64,000 bases of DNA from Deltaproteobacteria bacterium. Lineage in GTDB: Bacteria > Myxococcota_A > UBA9160 > UBA4427. This document shows positions 16,911 to 25,378 of this stretch, one piece after another; the first letter of the stretch is position 1, and each line of letters starts with the position of its first letter. Made by a program: the position numbers and the translations under genes. Location of the stretch: positions 154,051-218,050 of the forward strand of contig JAJDAN010000038.1 of NCBI GenBank assembly GCA_029261855.1, written 5' to 3'. The notes under the pieces were generated by a model, which was not told where the DNA came from, did no database searches, and saw only the letters and a list, made by a program, of their open reading frames with translations.

Positions 16911-18217
16911 CGCTCGTACACGAGATCGATATCGCCGATCCGGATCCGATCTCCCGGTTCGAGAGGGCAGCTCCGCACGTTGGTTCCGTTGACGAAGGTG
17001 CCGTTGCTCGAGCCCACGTCCTTGATCTCTACGTGTCGACCGCGGCACTGAAGCTGCGCGTGATAGCGGGAAACCGCGGCCGAAGGCACGACGATGTCGT
17101 TGTCCGGAAGTGCGCCAATGCTGAGCTGCGGCTTCGCCAGGGTCACCGACTCGCCCTTGCGGGCGCCTTCGAGGAAGATGAGACGCCCCGCCGTGGACGG
17201 ACGCCGCGCGTAGAGCGCGCCGGCTCCCGCAACGACGACGAGCAGCAGCAGCACGAGCCAGATGGCCTGCCCGCCGCCTCGCTTCGGGTAGACGACGCTC
17301 TGTGTGTCCGCCTGGTTGCCGATCCGGATCTCGATGCTGTGGTGGCCACCGTCGAGAGCTGCCGGGTAGCGGACCACGTAGCTGTGGAGCATCTGACGCC
17401 AGATCTCGTCGAAGTACGAGGCGACGAGCTCGGGTGACTGCGCGAAGAAGGCCTCGGCGGACGTCCCGCGCGAGAGCTTCAGCAACGACTTGAGGCTGCC
17501 GCCGCCGAAGCGGTCGAAGCCGATGGTGAAGACCGGAATGCGCGACTCGTCGCCGCCGCCCTCTGCAAGGTCGACCACCTCGTCGAGGGTGGCGCGACTT
17601 CCGTCGTCCTTACCGTCCGAAAAGAGCACGACGAAGCTGCGGTGCGGCAGGTCCTTTCCCCGGCGGATCATGTCCACGGCCTTGAAGGCGCCGTCGAAGA
17701 GCACGGTGGTCAGCGACTGTCGATCCACTTCGAGCTCGCGGACCCGTTGCCGCGCCTCGCCCTTTGTGGTCTTGAACGAAGCGACGACCTCGACCTTGTC
17801 CGAGAAGGCGAGTACCGCGAGCCGGTCGTGCGGGCCCATTCGATCGATGTATGCGAGTACGGCGCCCTTGGCCCGTTCGAAGGGCTCGCCCTTCATGGTG
17901 CGGCTGACGTCGAGGGCGATGGAAATGGTGGCGCCCCGTCCCGCGTCGTGAAGGCGGCCGATCACGATGCCGCCGGCGGAGATGAGGTCGCCGTTGTCCC
18001 GCACCTGGACGTCGCTGGCGGCGAGGTCTTCGACGGGCTCGCCGTAGCGGGTCTCCGCGCGCAGGTACAGCTCGACGTCGTCCTCCCCGTCTGGAGAAGG
18101 CACGACCTCGTCCAGATGCAGGCGCTCGACGAGAGCGGCCGAAGCGGCGTGGGCGGGGGAAGCGCCCGCGAACGAGACGAGCGCAAGAACGGCGAGAAGT
18201 CCGGGCGAAGCCCTCAC
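16907..18217 (-). CDS. Exported VWA domain - TM - cytoplasmic FHA protein
   Basis: A 436-residue protein. The order is signal peptide (1-24), a von Willebrand A domain with MIDAS ALDVSRT (DxSxT) and FSDGKDDG, one membrane helix (AIWLVLLLLVVVAGAGALY) and a C-terminal FHA domain with SRYHA and SSNGTFVNG. This places a metal-dependent ligand-binding module outside and a phosphothreonine reader inside. It could thus pass an envelope signal to the kinase. It starts with GTG in a GTGA overlap with the previous FHA gene. The architecture is the main evidence; ligand unknown. Confidence 0.9.
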   Translation of the reverse strand: MRASPGLLAVLALVSFAGASPAHAASAALVERLHLDEVVPSPDGEDDVELYLRAETRYGEPVEDLAASDVQVRDNGDLISAGGIVIGRLHDAGRGATISIALDVSRTMKGEPFERAKGAVLAYIDRMGPHDRLAVLAFSDKVEVVASFKTTKGEARQRVRELEVDRQSLTTVLFDGAFKAVDMIRRGKDLPHRSFVVLFSDGKDDGSRATLDEVVDLAEGGGDESRIPVFTIGFDRFGGGSLKSLLKLSRGTSAEAFFAQSPELVASYFDEIWRQMLHSYVVRYPAALDGGHHSIEIRIGNQADTQSVVYPKRGGGQAIWLVLLLLVVVAGAGALYARRPSTAGRLIFLEGARKGESVTLAKPQLSIGALPDNDIVVPSAAVSRYHAQLQCRGRHVEIKDVGSSNGTFVNGTNVRSCPLEPGDRIRIGDIDLVYER

Positions 18218-18837
18218 GATCCCTCGACGGACCGGAACCGGAAGGTGGTGCGCCCGAGCCGGACCGTGTCGCCGTCGGACATCTCGGCCCCGTCGACTTC
18301 GCGCTCGTTGACGTAGGTGCGGTTCTTGTCGCTGAGTGGGACGATCGCGAAGACGCCCTCCTGATGGACGATCATCGCGTGGTCGCGAGAGATCCACTTG
18401 CTGGAAAGAACGATCTCGCTCGAGTCCGATCGCCCGAGTCGGTTCTCTCCGTCGAAGAGCCCGAAGACCTCGCCTTTGAGCTCCCCGTCGATGGCAACGA
18501 GGACGCCGACCACCTCGTCCTTCTTGTAGGCCGCGGTCTGGTGGTACTGGGTGGGTGCATCCGCGGAAGCAGGCGCGTCGTCGCGCCCGGGCGGGACATG
18601 GACGGCGGCGGCCCCGATCGCGGGGGTCGGCTGCGAATACGGTCGGACCGGAGGTGCATCCATGCGGTTCTCCGGGGCCGTCACGGCGCGCGCACCCGCA
18701 GCCGGCGTCTCGAAGGCGTCGCGCTGTTCCTTGGGAAGCTGGATCGTCGGCTCCGACCGGGAGCGGGCCGGGCCCGGGTAGTGGCGCCGGCTGCTCTTGC
18801 GGCCGGTGATGCGATCGATCAGGTCCCTGAAGCTCAA
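18214..18837 (-). CDS. FHA domain protein with disordered N-terminus
   Basis: A 207-residue cytoplasmic protein. Residues 1-110 are basic then Pro/Ala-rich and probably disordered. The C-terminal FHA domain has NRLGRSDSSEIVL, WISRDHAMI and NRTYVNEREV; the usual SxNG turn is DKNRTYVN. FHA proteins bind phosphothreonine. The TTG at 18837 forms a TTGA overlap with the upstream gene, continuing the coupled run ATGA/GTGA/TTGA. Thr/Ser residues in the N-terminal tail could be kinase targets (inference). Confidence 0.85.
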   Translation of the reverse strand: MSFRDLIDRITGRKSSRRHYPGPARSRSEPTIQLPKEQRDAFETPAAGARAVTAPENRMDAPPVRPYSQPTPAIGAAAVHVPPGRDDAPASADAPTQYHQTAAYKKDEVVGVLVAIDGELKGEVFGLFDGENRLGRSDSSEIVLSSKWISRDHAMIVHQEGVFAIVPLSDKNRTYVNEREVDGAEMSDGDTVRLGRTTFRFRSVEGS

Positions 18838-19514
18838 AGCGGCTCTCCCTCGCCCCCGGCTTCTGGATTCCGGTCCCCCGAGGATTGCATGGGCGCGACC
18901 CCCTGCCAATCACGCCGCGGCGCCCGGAAATCCAGTGGGGATCCGATGTCTTGTCGGTCTGCGGGCAGGTCCTGGGGGGTGTCGGCCGGGAGCATGCCCG
19001 GGTGGGTGCCCGAGGCAGGCGTTTTGGGTCCGCTCGCCACGTTCCCGGGTCCCGGAGGCGTCAGGTCGTCGGCCGGGCCCTGGGGCGTCGTCAGGTACAG
19101 GCCGATCGAGGCGATCAGCAGCCCGACCATCGCGATGGCCGTCGCGATCCAGGGAGTGCTGCTCGCGAACGGCCCCTCCTCGTAGAGCAGGACGACAGCC
19201 TCGGTCAGCTCGATCACGTCGCCCGGGGCGAGGACGTGGGGCTTGCCGCCGAGCGCCGCGCCGTTCACCCGCAACCCGTTCGTGCTGCCGAGGTCCTGGA
19301 CGACGTTGCGGTCGCCCAACGGGCGCACCACGGCGTGATGCCGCGAGACGTTCGCGTAGTCGACGATCCAGTCACAGGTCGGATCGCGTCCGATTCGCAC
19401 AGGCTTCGACCCGAGGTTGCGCGTCGCCGTGCGACGGCGCTCCTCGAAACGCACGAGCCGCGCCGCGGGTCGTCGGTGGCGCGCTCGCGCCCTTCGTCGC
19501 TTCGGGATCACCAC
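18834..19514 (-). CDS. FHA - TM protein
   Basis: A 226-residue protein. A short Arg-rich start is followed by an FHA domain (VRIGRDPTCDWIV, NVSRHHAVV, GSTNGLRVNG) and one membrane helix (WIATAIAMVGLLIASIGLYL). A Pro-rich extracytoplasmic tail of about 90 residues ends the protein. The FHA side is cytoplasmic, opposite in layout to the VWA-FHA neighbour. It begins at GTG directly after the lipoprotein stop. It may serve as a membrane dock for phosphorylated partners. Confidence 0.86.
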   Translation of the reverse strand: MVIPKRRRARARHRRPAARLVRFEERRRTATRNLGSKPVRIGRDPTCDWIVDYANVSRHHAVVRPLGDRNVVQDLGSTNGLRVNGAALGGKPHVLAPGDVIELTEAVVLLYEEGPFASSTPWIATAIAMVGLLIASIGLYLTTPQGPADDLTPPGPGNVASGPKTPASGTHPGMLPADTPQDLPADRQDIGSPLDFRAPRRDWQGVAPMQSSGDRNPEAGGEGEPL

Positions 19515-20468
19515 TCACTTTCCGTTCTGCGGGATCTCCGGGGGGACGGGGATTCGCGACACCGTATCGAAGCTGACGGGCGCCGACAGGGGGCCGACGA
19601 TGCGCGCGCGGCTACCGCTCTTGTAGACGTCGACGATCTCGATCCGGCCGATCACGGTCTCGCCGTTGATCAGCTCACCTTGCATGCCCTCCTGTACGCC
19701 CTCGGGCACACCGGCCTCGATCATCACTGCCGACGGCTCGCCGCCAGACTCCTCGATGTCGAGCACCTCGGAGCGGATCCAGCGCGGGGCCGGGGTCGGC
19801 GTGTCTGCCGGGAGGTCGGGAACCACCGCCTGGTCGGGCTCACCGATGGCATCGAGCTCTTCCAGGTCCGGCTCGGGTTCATCGTCGTCCGCCGGCATCT
19901 TCGCCATGGGGATCTGGGGACGAGGCTGGGGACGGGTCTGGGGCACAGCGTCGGGCGCGCGGTCGGTCGGGACAGCCGGCTTCGCCGGCCGAGTGGGCGC
20001 CCCGGCTGCTTCCTGGCTGACCTGTGCAAAGACGTCGTAGTCGAAGCGGTCCTTGCTGCCGGCCGAGACGACGTGCAGGTAGTAGGTCGTGGGCTCGACG
20101 GTGTGCCGCAGGCGGCGCTGGGTTCGCACACGCCCGGTCCGCGCAGGTAGCGCGTCGCCCTCGGGCGTCTCGAGCCGCATCTCGCAGTCCGGCAGTGCAC
20201 TTCCCACTGGCGCGTAGAGATCGACCTTGAGAACCCCGTCCTCCTCGACGTGGAGCTCGTACCAGCGCTCGCAGCGACCCGCGGCGCAGTGCAGCTGGCC
20301 GGTCTTCCAGCTCCCGAGGGGGAGCGGTTCGGCGGCAGACTTGCGCGAGCCGCTTTCGGCTGGGGTTCCGGTCAGGGTTTCACACGAGACACACAACGCG
20401 AGCGCGACCCCGCACAAGGCGAGCACGAGCGGCCCGGGACCCTGCCCGGCTGGGCGCAGCTGTCGCAT
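19515..20468 (-). CDS. Putative lipoprotein with PPC-like domain, first gene of kinase/FHA operon
   Basis: A 317-residue exported protein. The signal peptide ends at CVSC (C29), a poor but possible lipobox. Residues about 50-145 resemble a bacterial pre-peptidase C-terminal (PPC) beta domain (VEEDGVLKVDLYAP ... TTYYLHVVS). A Pro/Glu-rich linker follows, then a C-terminal beta module with GMQGELINGETVIGRIEIVDVY. The ATG at 20468 has GAGG five bases upstream; GTG 20471 is an alternative. It likely sits in the envelope and could be what the VWA protein or kinase senses (inference). Confidence 0.75.
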   Translation of the reverse strand: MRQLRPAGQGPGPLVLALCGVALALCVSCETLTGTPAESGSRKSAAEPLPLGSWKTGQLHCAAGRCERWYELHVEEDGVLKVDLYAPVGSALPDCEMRLETPEGDALPARTGRVRTQRRLRHTVEPTTYYLHVVSAGSKDRFDYDVFAQVSQEAAGAPTRPAKPAVPTDRAPDAVPQTRPQPRPQIPMAKMPADDDEPEPDLEELDAIGEPDQAVVPDLPADTPTPAPRWIRSEVLDIEESGGEPSAVMIEAGVPEGVQEGMQGELINGETVIGRIEIVDVYKSGSRARIVGPLSAPVSFDTVSRIPVPPEIPQNGK

Positions 20469-20544
20469 CACGTCCTCGAGCCGCGAAACGCTCGCGACGC
20501 AACCGGGGGTTCCAATCCTGCAGCGGACGCCGCAGGAACGCGAT

Positions 20545-20733
20545 CTACATGAAGTCGCGGTCTAGGACCGTCTTCCGCCCGTCGTTCCGGGCGTTCTCGA
20601 TCGCCTGGCTGCAGAGGGCTCGAATCTTGTCGGAGAGGACTTCCAACACGGCTGTGGAGGTCTTCATGTCTCCGTTGGCCTTGATGTAGTTCTTGACCTT
20701 GGAAGCAACCACGAGAACTTCGTTGTCGGACAT
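20545..20733 (-). CDS. Minimal bacterial histone-fold protein
   Basis: A 62-residue protein. Helix 1 (VLVVASKVKNYIKAN), a loop, a long helix 2 (STAVLEVLSDKIRALCSQAI) and ending GRKTVLDRDF match the short histone-fold proteins of bacteria such as Bdellovibrio Bd0055. The GRKTV-x-x-x-D/F end mirrors the archaeal histone AGRKTV motif between helix 2 and helix 3. Lys/Arg residues could contact DNA. It starts at ATG 20733 with AAGGGG 14 nt upstream. The minus-strand kinase/FHA operon begins 76 bp downstream, so co-transcription is possible. Confidence 0.85.
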   Translation of the reverse strand: MSDNEVLVVASKVKNYIKANGDMKTSTAVLEVLSDKIRALCSQAIENARNDGRKTVLDRDFM

Positions 20734-20822
20734 CTCGACTCAGGCCCCTTCTGGATTGGGAGGATGCGGTGAGAATGCACTGATGGTCGCCGAAACGCAA
20801 CGTACGGACTATCACAGGCGCC

Positions 20823-22067
20823 ATGCTCCCGACGAAGATCGCGATTCGGAACGTGTCCCCGTGGGACGGCGTGTCGCCCCAGCGCACGGATCGTCCCCAC
20901 ACGATCCTGATCGAAAAGGGGCGCATCCAGGCCCTGGTTCCGATGAGCGAGGAGGGATCACTTGCATCAGATGCGAGGGTGTTTCACCTCGATGAGTCTG
21001 GGCCGGGAGCCTCGACCGTCTTGCCGGGCCTCATCGATGCCCACGTGCACATTACCCTCGACCCTTCGGTCTTCTCCCCTGACCAGCAGCTGGCGCTGAC
21101 CCGCGAGAAGGTCTGGGCGGGCATGCAGCAGCGGGCGCTGGCGATGGTGCAGGCGGGCATCACGACCGCCCGCGACCTCGGCGCCGGCGAGTGGATGGAG
21201 CTCGCTCTGCGCGACCGGATCGCCGCGGGCGAGCTTCCGGGACCCCGCCTGCTGTGTGTCGGCCAGCCGGTCACCACGCCCGCGGGCCACTGTCACTTCT
21301 GGGGCGGTGAAGCCCGTGGTGCCGACGCCGTGCGTTCGGTGATCGAGCGCCAGGTCGGCCACGGAGTGGACTGGATCAAGGTGATGGCGACGGGTGGTGT
21401 CTTCACCAAGGGCACGGACGTGAAGAAGCCCCAGTACGACGAGGCCGAGCTGCGCCAGATCGTCGGAATCGCGTCCGACCACGACCGCTTCGTGGCGGCG
21501 CATTGTCACGGGATCGCCGGGATCGAGAACGCATTCGCAGCGGGTATCCGGACGGTCGAGCATTGCTCCTTCGCAGGAGGCGACGGCTTCGGCTCCGACT
21601 TCGACGCGGACTTCGTGCCGAATATGGTGCGCGACGATGTCTGGGTGTCCCCCACGGTCAACGCGGGCTGGGGGAGGCGCGTCGAGAAGGACGGCAAGCC
21701 GACTCCGTTCTGGGAACGCATGACGACTTGCCTGCGCGCCATGCGCGAGCACGGCGTGCAGTTCGTGGCCTCGACGGACGCCGGCATCCCGGGTGTCCAG
21801 CACCATCAGTTGCCCGAGGCGCTGGCGGTGTTCGCGAAGTACGCGGAACTGTCGCCGGTCGATGCCCTGCGGACGGCGACCTCCGAGGCAGCCGCCGCCC
21901 TCGGCATCGCGGACGAGACAGGAGCGTTGCGCCCGGGTCTGGCCGCGGACCTGGTGGTGGTCGAGGGTGACCCCACGAAGGATCTCGCGGCGCTGCTACG
22001 CCCGAAGCTGGTGCTGGCGCGCGGGCGCGTAGTCTACGAGGCAGACTGGGACCGCGCCTCGAGATAG
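20823..22067 (+). CDS. Amidohydrolase-superfamily metal-dependent hydrolase
   Basis: A 414-residue enzyme of the imidazolonepropionase/Xaa-Pro-dipeptidase-like group. Metal ligands are visible: GLIDAHVHI (HxH), the carbamylated-Lys strand WIKVMATGG, AAHCHG, VEHCSF and the Asp in ASTDAGI. The C-terminus LGIADETGALRPGLAADLVVVEGDP is typical. It starts at ATG 20823; the region shared with the histone gene is 89 bp. Its last 34 bp overlap the convergent Nudix gene. Substrate unknown. Confidence 0.92.
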   Translation: MLPTKIAIRNVSPWDGVSPQRTDRPHTILIEKGRIQALVPMSEEGSLASDARVFHLDESGPGASTVLPGLIDAHVHITLDPSVFSPDQQLALTREKVWAGMQQRALAMVQAGITTARDLGAGEWMELALRDRIAAGELPGPRLLCVGQPVTTPAGHCHFWGGEARGADAVRSVIERQVGHGVDWIKVMATGGVFTKGTDVKKPQYDEAELRQIVGIASDHDRFVAAHCHGIAGIENAFAAGIRTVEHCSFAGGDGFGSDFDADFVPNMVRDDVWVSPTVNAGWGRRVEKDGKPTPFWERMTTCLRAMREHGVQFVASTDAGIPGVQHHQLPEALAVFAKYAELSPVDALRTATSEAAAALGIADETGALRPGLAADLVVVEGDPTKDLAALLRPKLVLARGRVVYEADWDRASR

Positions 22068-22519
22068 GCGCGGGTATGGGGCAGCAGCGGGCGGTGACCG
22101 AGCTCGACCACCGTGAGCCACTCCGTGTGGACGACCTCCCGGCCGTCTGCGACCGGGCGCGCGCCGGGCGGGGCCTGCCACTCGAAGAAGTGGGCGTGAT
22201 CGCGCTTGCCCTCGAAGTCCACGACGTAGACGCCCGCCGCGACGAGGTCTTCCGCGCGCGTGTGTAGGCCGACCTCTTCCCGTAGCTCGCGGGCGGCGGC
22301 GTCGACCGGGTGTTCGCCGCGGTGGATCGCACCGGCGGGCACGGATTCGCCGGCGCGGTACGAGTTGCGGACGACGAGCAGCTCATCGGGCTCCGTTCCC
22401 CGCCATACGGCGACGAACGCGCCATGTGCCTCCGGGCGCCTCAGCCACCACCACACCCGCAGGACGCGATAGGCGACCCGGAGCCCGATGCGCCACAGTG
22501 CGTTCGCGAGGCCCGTCAA
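22034..22519 (-). CDS. Nudix hydrolase
   Basis: A 161-residue protein with a complete Nudix box, GAIHRGEHPVDAAARELREE continuing VGL (GX5EX7REUXEEXGU). The N-terminal 30 residues form a Trp/Arg-rich amphipathic helix (RVLRVWWWLRRPE), as in other deltaproteobacterial relatives. The start is TTG 22519, only 13 bp from the divergent gluQ ATG. GTG 22456 is a shorter alternative. The 3' end overlaps the amidohydrolase coding end. Substrate, a nucleoside diphosphate linked to something, is unknown. Confidence 0.88.
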   Translation of the reverse strand: MTGLANALWRIGLRVAYRVLRVWWWLRRPEAHGAFVAVWRGTEPDELLVVRNSYRAGESVPAGAIHRGEHPVDAAARELREEVGLHTRAEDLVAAGVYVVDFEGKRDHAHFFEWQAPPGARPVADGREVVHTEWLTVVELGHRPLLPHTRAYLEARSQSAS

Positions 22520-22532
22520 GTAGAGGAAGCTA

Positions 22533-23444
22533 ATGGAAGTCGCCCGCTACGCCCCGTCGACGACTGGTCGCGCGCATCCGGGGACCTTGCTGGCGGCACT
22601 CCTGTGTTGGCTGGATGCGCGTTCGCGAGGTGCTCGGATCCTGTTGCGCCTCGAAGATCTGGACCGGGAGCGTTGCCGGCCGGAGTACGCGACTGCCATG
22701 CAGGACGATCTGGCCTGGCTGGGCCTCGACTTCGATGGCGTTTCACTTCAGAGCGAGGCGGCCACAGCCCACGAAGCGGCGCTGGCAACCCTGGCGGAGC
22801 ATGGGCTGCTCTATCCCTGTCGCTGCTCTCGCAGCGACCTTCGTGCGCGCGGCGAGCCCTCGCCGGACGGTGGCTTCCGCTATCCGAATACCTGCCGCGA
22901 TCGCGACCTGGCCAGCGTTGGGCCCGACGACACCTTGCGCGTGCGCATCGACGCGGGTGTCGTGGGGGTGCGCGACGAGGGCGGCGCGGATCTGTCCCAG
23001 GACGTGAGCGCCGCGTTCGGCGATCCCATCGTTCGCCGTCGAGATGGCGGCATCTCCTATCACCTGGCGAACGTGGTCGACGATGCGCGCGCGGGCGTCA
23101 CCCGCGTCGTCCGCGGTCGCGACCTGGCGACCACGACCGCCACCCAGGTGGCGCTGCGTCGCTGCCTCGGGGCGGGCGCGGACCCCGTCTACCACCACCA
23201 TCTGATACTGCTCGAGCGCCAGGGCGAGAAGCTCGCGAAGCTGCATGGCTCGGTGTCCGCGCAGGAGCTGCGCGCCGCATACGAGGGCCCCGCGCTCTGC
23301 GGTGTTCTCGCACATGCCGCGGGGCTCCAGTCCACCCCGGTACCGGTTCGCCCCGAAGGCCTCATCGCCGACTTCGATTGGCGTCGGGTAGGCGTCGAGG
23401 ATCGCCTGCTGGCGTGGAACGGGTCGCTACTGGATCTCGATTAG
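22533..23444 (+). CDS. gluQ: Glutamyl-Q tRNA(Asp) synthetase
   Basis: A 303-residue truncated glutamyl-tRNA synthetase paralogue lacking the anticodon domain. It charges glutamate onto queuosine of tRNA-Asp. The HIGH-like motif is [13 protein letters not shown], the KMSKS-like loop is EKLAKLHG. The zinc ligands of GluQ are present as CRC, then FRYPNTC. The ATG at 22533 follows GAGGAAG. The final 18 bp overlap the convergent FKBP gene. Confidence 0.95.
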   Translation: MEVARYAPSTTGRAHPGTLLAALLCWLDARSRGARILLRLEDLDRERCRPEYATAMQDDLAWLGLDFDGVSLQSEAATAHEAALATLAEHGLLYPCRCSRSDLRARGEPSPDGGFRYPNTCRDRDLASVGPDDTLRVRIDAGVVGVRDEGGADLSQDVSAAFGDPIVRRRDGGISYHLANVVDDARAGVTRVVRGRDLATTTATQVALRRCLGAGADPVYHHHLILLERQGEKLAKLHGSVSAQELRAAYEGPALCGVLAHAAGLQSTPVPVRPEGLIADFDWRRVGVEDRLLAWNGSLLDLD

Positions 23445-23897
23445 CTCGACCTCGAAGTACAGGGTCGAGTTGGCGGGGATCTTGGGCGGCCGGCCGGCCG
23501 CGCCGTATGCGATTCCCGGCGGGCACGTCAGCTTGGCCTTGCCGCCCACCTTCATCATCTGCAGGCCTTCGGTCCAGCACGGGATGACGCGATTGAGGGG
23601 GAAGACGGCGGGCTGACCCCGCTGCACGCTGCTGTCGAAGACTCGGCCGTCCTCGAAGGTGCCGTGGTAGTGGACCTTGACCCGCGACGTGGCGCTGGGA
23701 GATGCGCCGGTGCCCTCGGTGATCTGCTCGATCACGAGCCCACTGGCGGCTTCCGTCTTGCCCGCGCTCTCGGCACTCGAATCGTCGGCTGCGCCGGTTT
23801 CCTGGGAGCATCCCAGAGCGAGCAGAAGGACCGTGCTGGCCAGGGCGATGGCCCAACCTGTTCGGCGATGGACGGACGCGGCGGATCGATACGGCAT
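23427..23897 (-). CDS. FKBP-type peptidyl-prolyl isomerase lipoprotein
   Basis: A 156-residue exported isomerase. The signal peptide ends with the lipobox LLALGC (C30). A single FKBP domain follows: [18 protein letters not shown], the [10 protein letters not shown] active-site strand, [20 protein letters not shown] and the final [10 protein letters not shown]. It is probably a periplasmic or outer-membrane folding factor. Confidence 0.94.
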   Translation of the reverse strand: MPYRSAASVHRRTGWAIALASTVLLLALGCSQETGAADDSSAESAGKTEAASGLVIEQITEGTGASPSATSRVKVHYHGTFEDGRVFDSSVQRGQPAVFPLNRVIPCWTEGLQMMKVGGKAKLTCPPGIAYGAAGRPPKIPANSTLYFEVELIEIQ

Positions 23898-23939
23898 GGG
23901 ATCTCCTGAATACGGGGGGCTCGCAGGGTCGCGCAGGAT

Positions 23940-25214
23940 CTAGCCGGGCACCACCTCCATCAGCGACGCCTCGCCGGGCACGCCGATGCGCAGCGGGAAG
24001 CCGTAGAAGCCGGTACCGCGGTGTACGTAGAGACGGCTCTTGCCGCGCGCGAAGAGCCCGTGGTCGGGCCAGCGGCTGCGAGTGAGCACCGTCCAGTCGA
24101 GGCCCAGGGAGACCAGTCCGACCTGACCGCCGTGGGTGTGCCCGGACAAGGTCAGGTCCACGTCTCCGTGCGGAACGTGACGGAAGGTGAGCGGGTCGTG
24201 GAGCAGCAGCAGTCGCACGTGTTCTTCGCGGCGGGGGATGCGGGCCAGCAGCTCTTCGATGTGCTCCTTCCGCTCGCGTCCCCGGTAGTCGGCGCCGATC
24301 AGCTGAAGCTTTCCGATGGGCGTGTCGAGTAGACGCTCCTCGTCCATCAGCAGCTCGATCCCGTTGACAGACAGGGCGTGGCGGACCTCGTCCGGGTCTT
24401 CGTGGTCGTGGTTCCCGAAGATCGCGTAGCAGCGGCCGGCGTAGCTGCGCAGCGGCTCGAATGCCTGTGCGAGGGCACCTGGAGAGCCCCGTCCCTCCAT
24501 CGTGAGGAAGTCGCCGGTGAGGAGCACCAGGTCCGGGCGCCGCGCCAGCAGGGATTCGATGGTGCGCTGCAGCTGGCGCACCGATTGCCAGGGGCCAAGG
24601 TGGGGATCGGTGATCTGCACCACGCGCAGGGTCTCGTGGGGCAGCGGCCGCGGCTCGCGGCGGCGGTGACGTTCCACGGGCACCCGGGCCAGCTCCTCGG
24701 GGCCGGCCTCGCCCAGTCGCACCCGGACGGTCTCGGGGACGAGCCGCAGGGACGTGGCGACCGAGCCGATGCACAGCGCCAGCGGTGCGAGCTCGAGCCA
24801 GGACAATGCGTTCAGCGCGAGCGACCACTCCAGCGCGCCGAACAGCAGCCGCAGCGGCAGCAACGCCAGCAGCCAGATGCCACCCAGGGCGCCCGCTGCG
24901 ATGAACGCCTGGCCCGGCACCGACACACCCCAACGGAACAGGGGGCCGCGCAGCTTCGCGTGCACCAGGTGCGCGAGCTGCACGGCTGTCGCCAGCATGA
25001 GCGCGACGAAGACGGCGGAGACCCAGGCCGCCCCCGCCTCGCCGACTCGTTCCGACACGCGCCATTCCAGCGCGATCGCGCCCGGAAGACTCATCGCCAG
25101 CAGGACCGCGCTGAAGATGCCGTAGGTGCGGCCGCGCTCCCGCCAGGCGTAGAGCGGGAGGCCCACGGCGGTGAGCCCGGCGAGGGTGTGGAACAGCCAG
25201 CTGAGATCGGGCAT
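23940..25214 (-). CDS. Membrane-bound metallophosphoesterase (YaeI/UDP-DAG pyrophosphatase-like fold)
   Basis: A 424-residue protein. The first 180 residues hold about five membrane helices. The calcineurin-like domain then has VQITDPHLG, LLTGDFL, IFGNHDHEDP, LLLHDP and LSGHTHGGQVG, so the di-metal site is complete. Proteins of this build are thought to hydrolyse phospholipid-type phosphodiesters. The start is ATG 25214; 164 bp separate it from the divergent aldo/keto reductase. Confidence 0.9.
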   Translation of the reverse strand: MPDLSWLFHTLAGLTAVGLPLYAWRERGRTYGIFSAVLLAMSLPGAIALEWRVSERVGEAGAAWVSAVFVALMLATAVQLAHLVHAKLRGPLFRWGVSVPGQAFIAAGALGGIWLLALLPLRLLFGALEWSLALNALSWLELAPLALCIGSVATSLRLVPETVRVRLGEAGPEELARVPVERHRRREPRPLPHETLRVVQITDPHLGPWQSVRQLQRTIESLLARRPDLVLLTGDFLTMEGRGSPGALAQAFEPLRSYAGRCYAIFGNHDHEDPDEVRHALSVNGIELLMDEERLLDTPIGKLQLIGADYRGRERKEHIEELLARIPRREEHVRLLLLHDPLTFRHVPHGDVDLTLSGHTHGGQVGLVSLGLDWTVLTRSRWPDHGLFARGKSRLYVHRGTGFYGFPLRIGVPGEASLMEVVPG

Positions 25215-25378
25215 CGATGGGCCTGAGAGGGGGCGCGGTGGAGTCGGGTCCGCAGCGGTCGCGGAAGGGCGCCGAGCATAGCGCCCGGCTTGGAAGGCGA
25301 GGACGACACCCTGCTGCGTTTGGGGCTGCGGTTCGCGGCCGTTAACCTGCCAGGGGACCCGCTCGAGTAGGGACGCCG

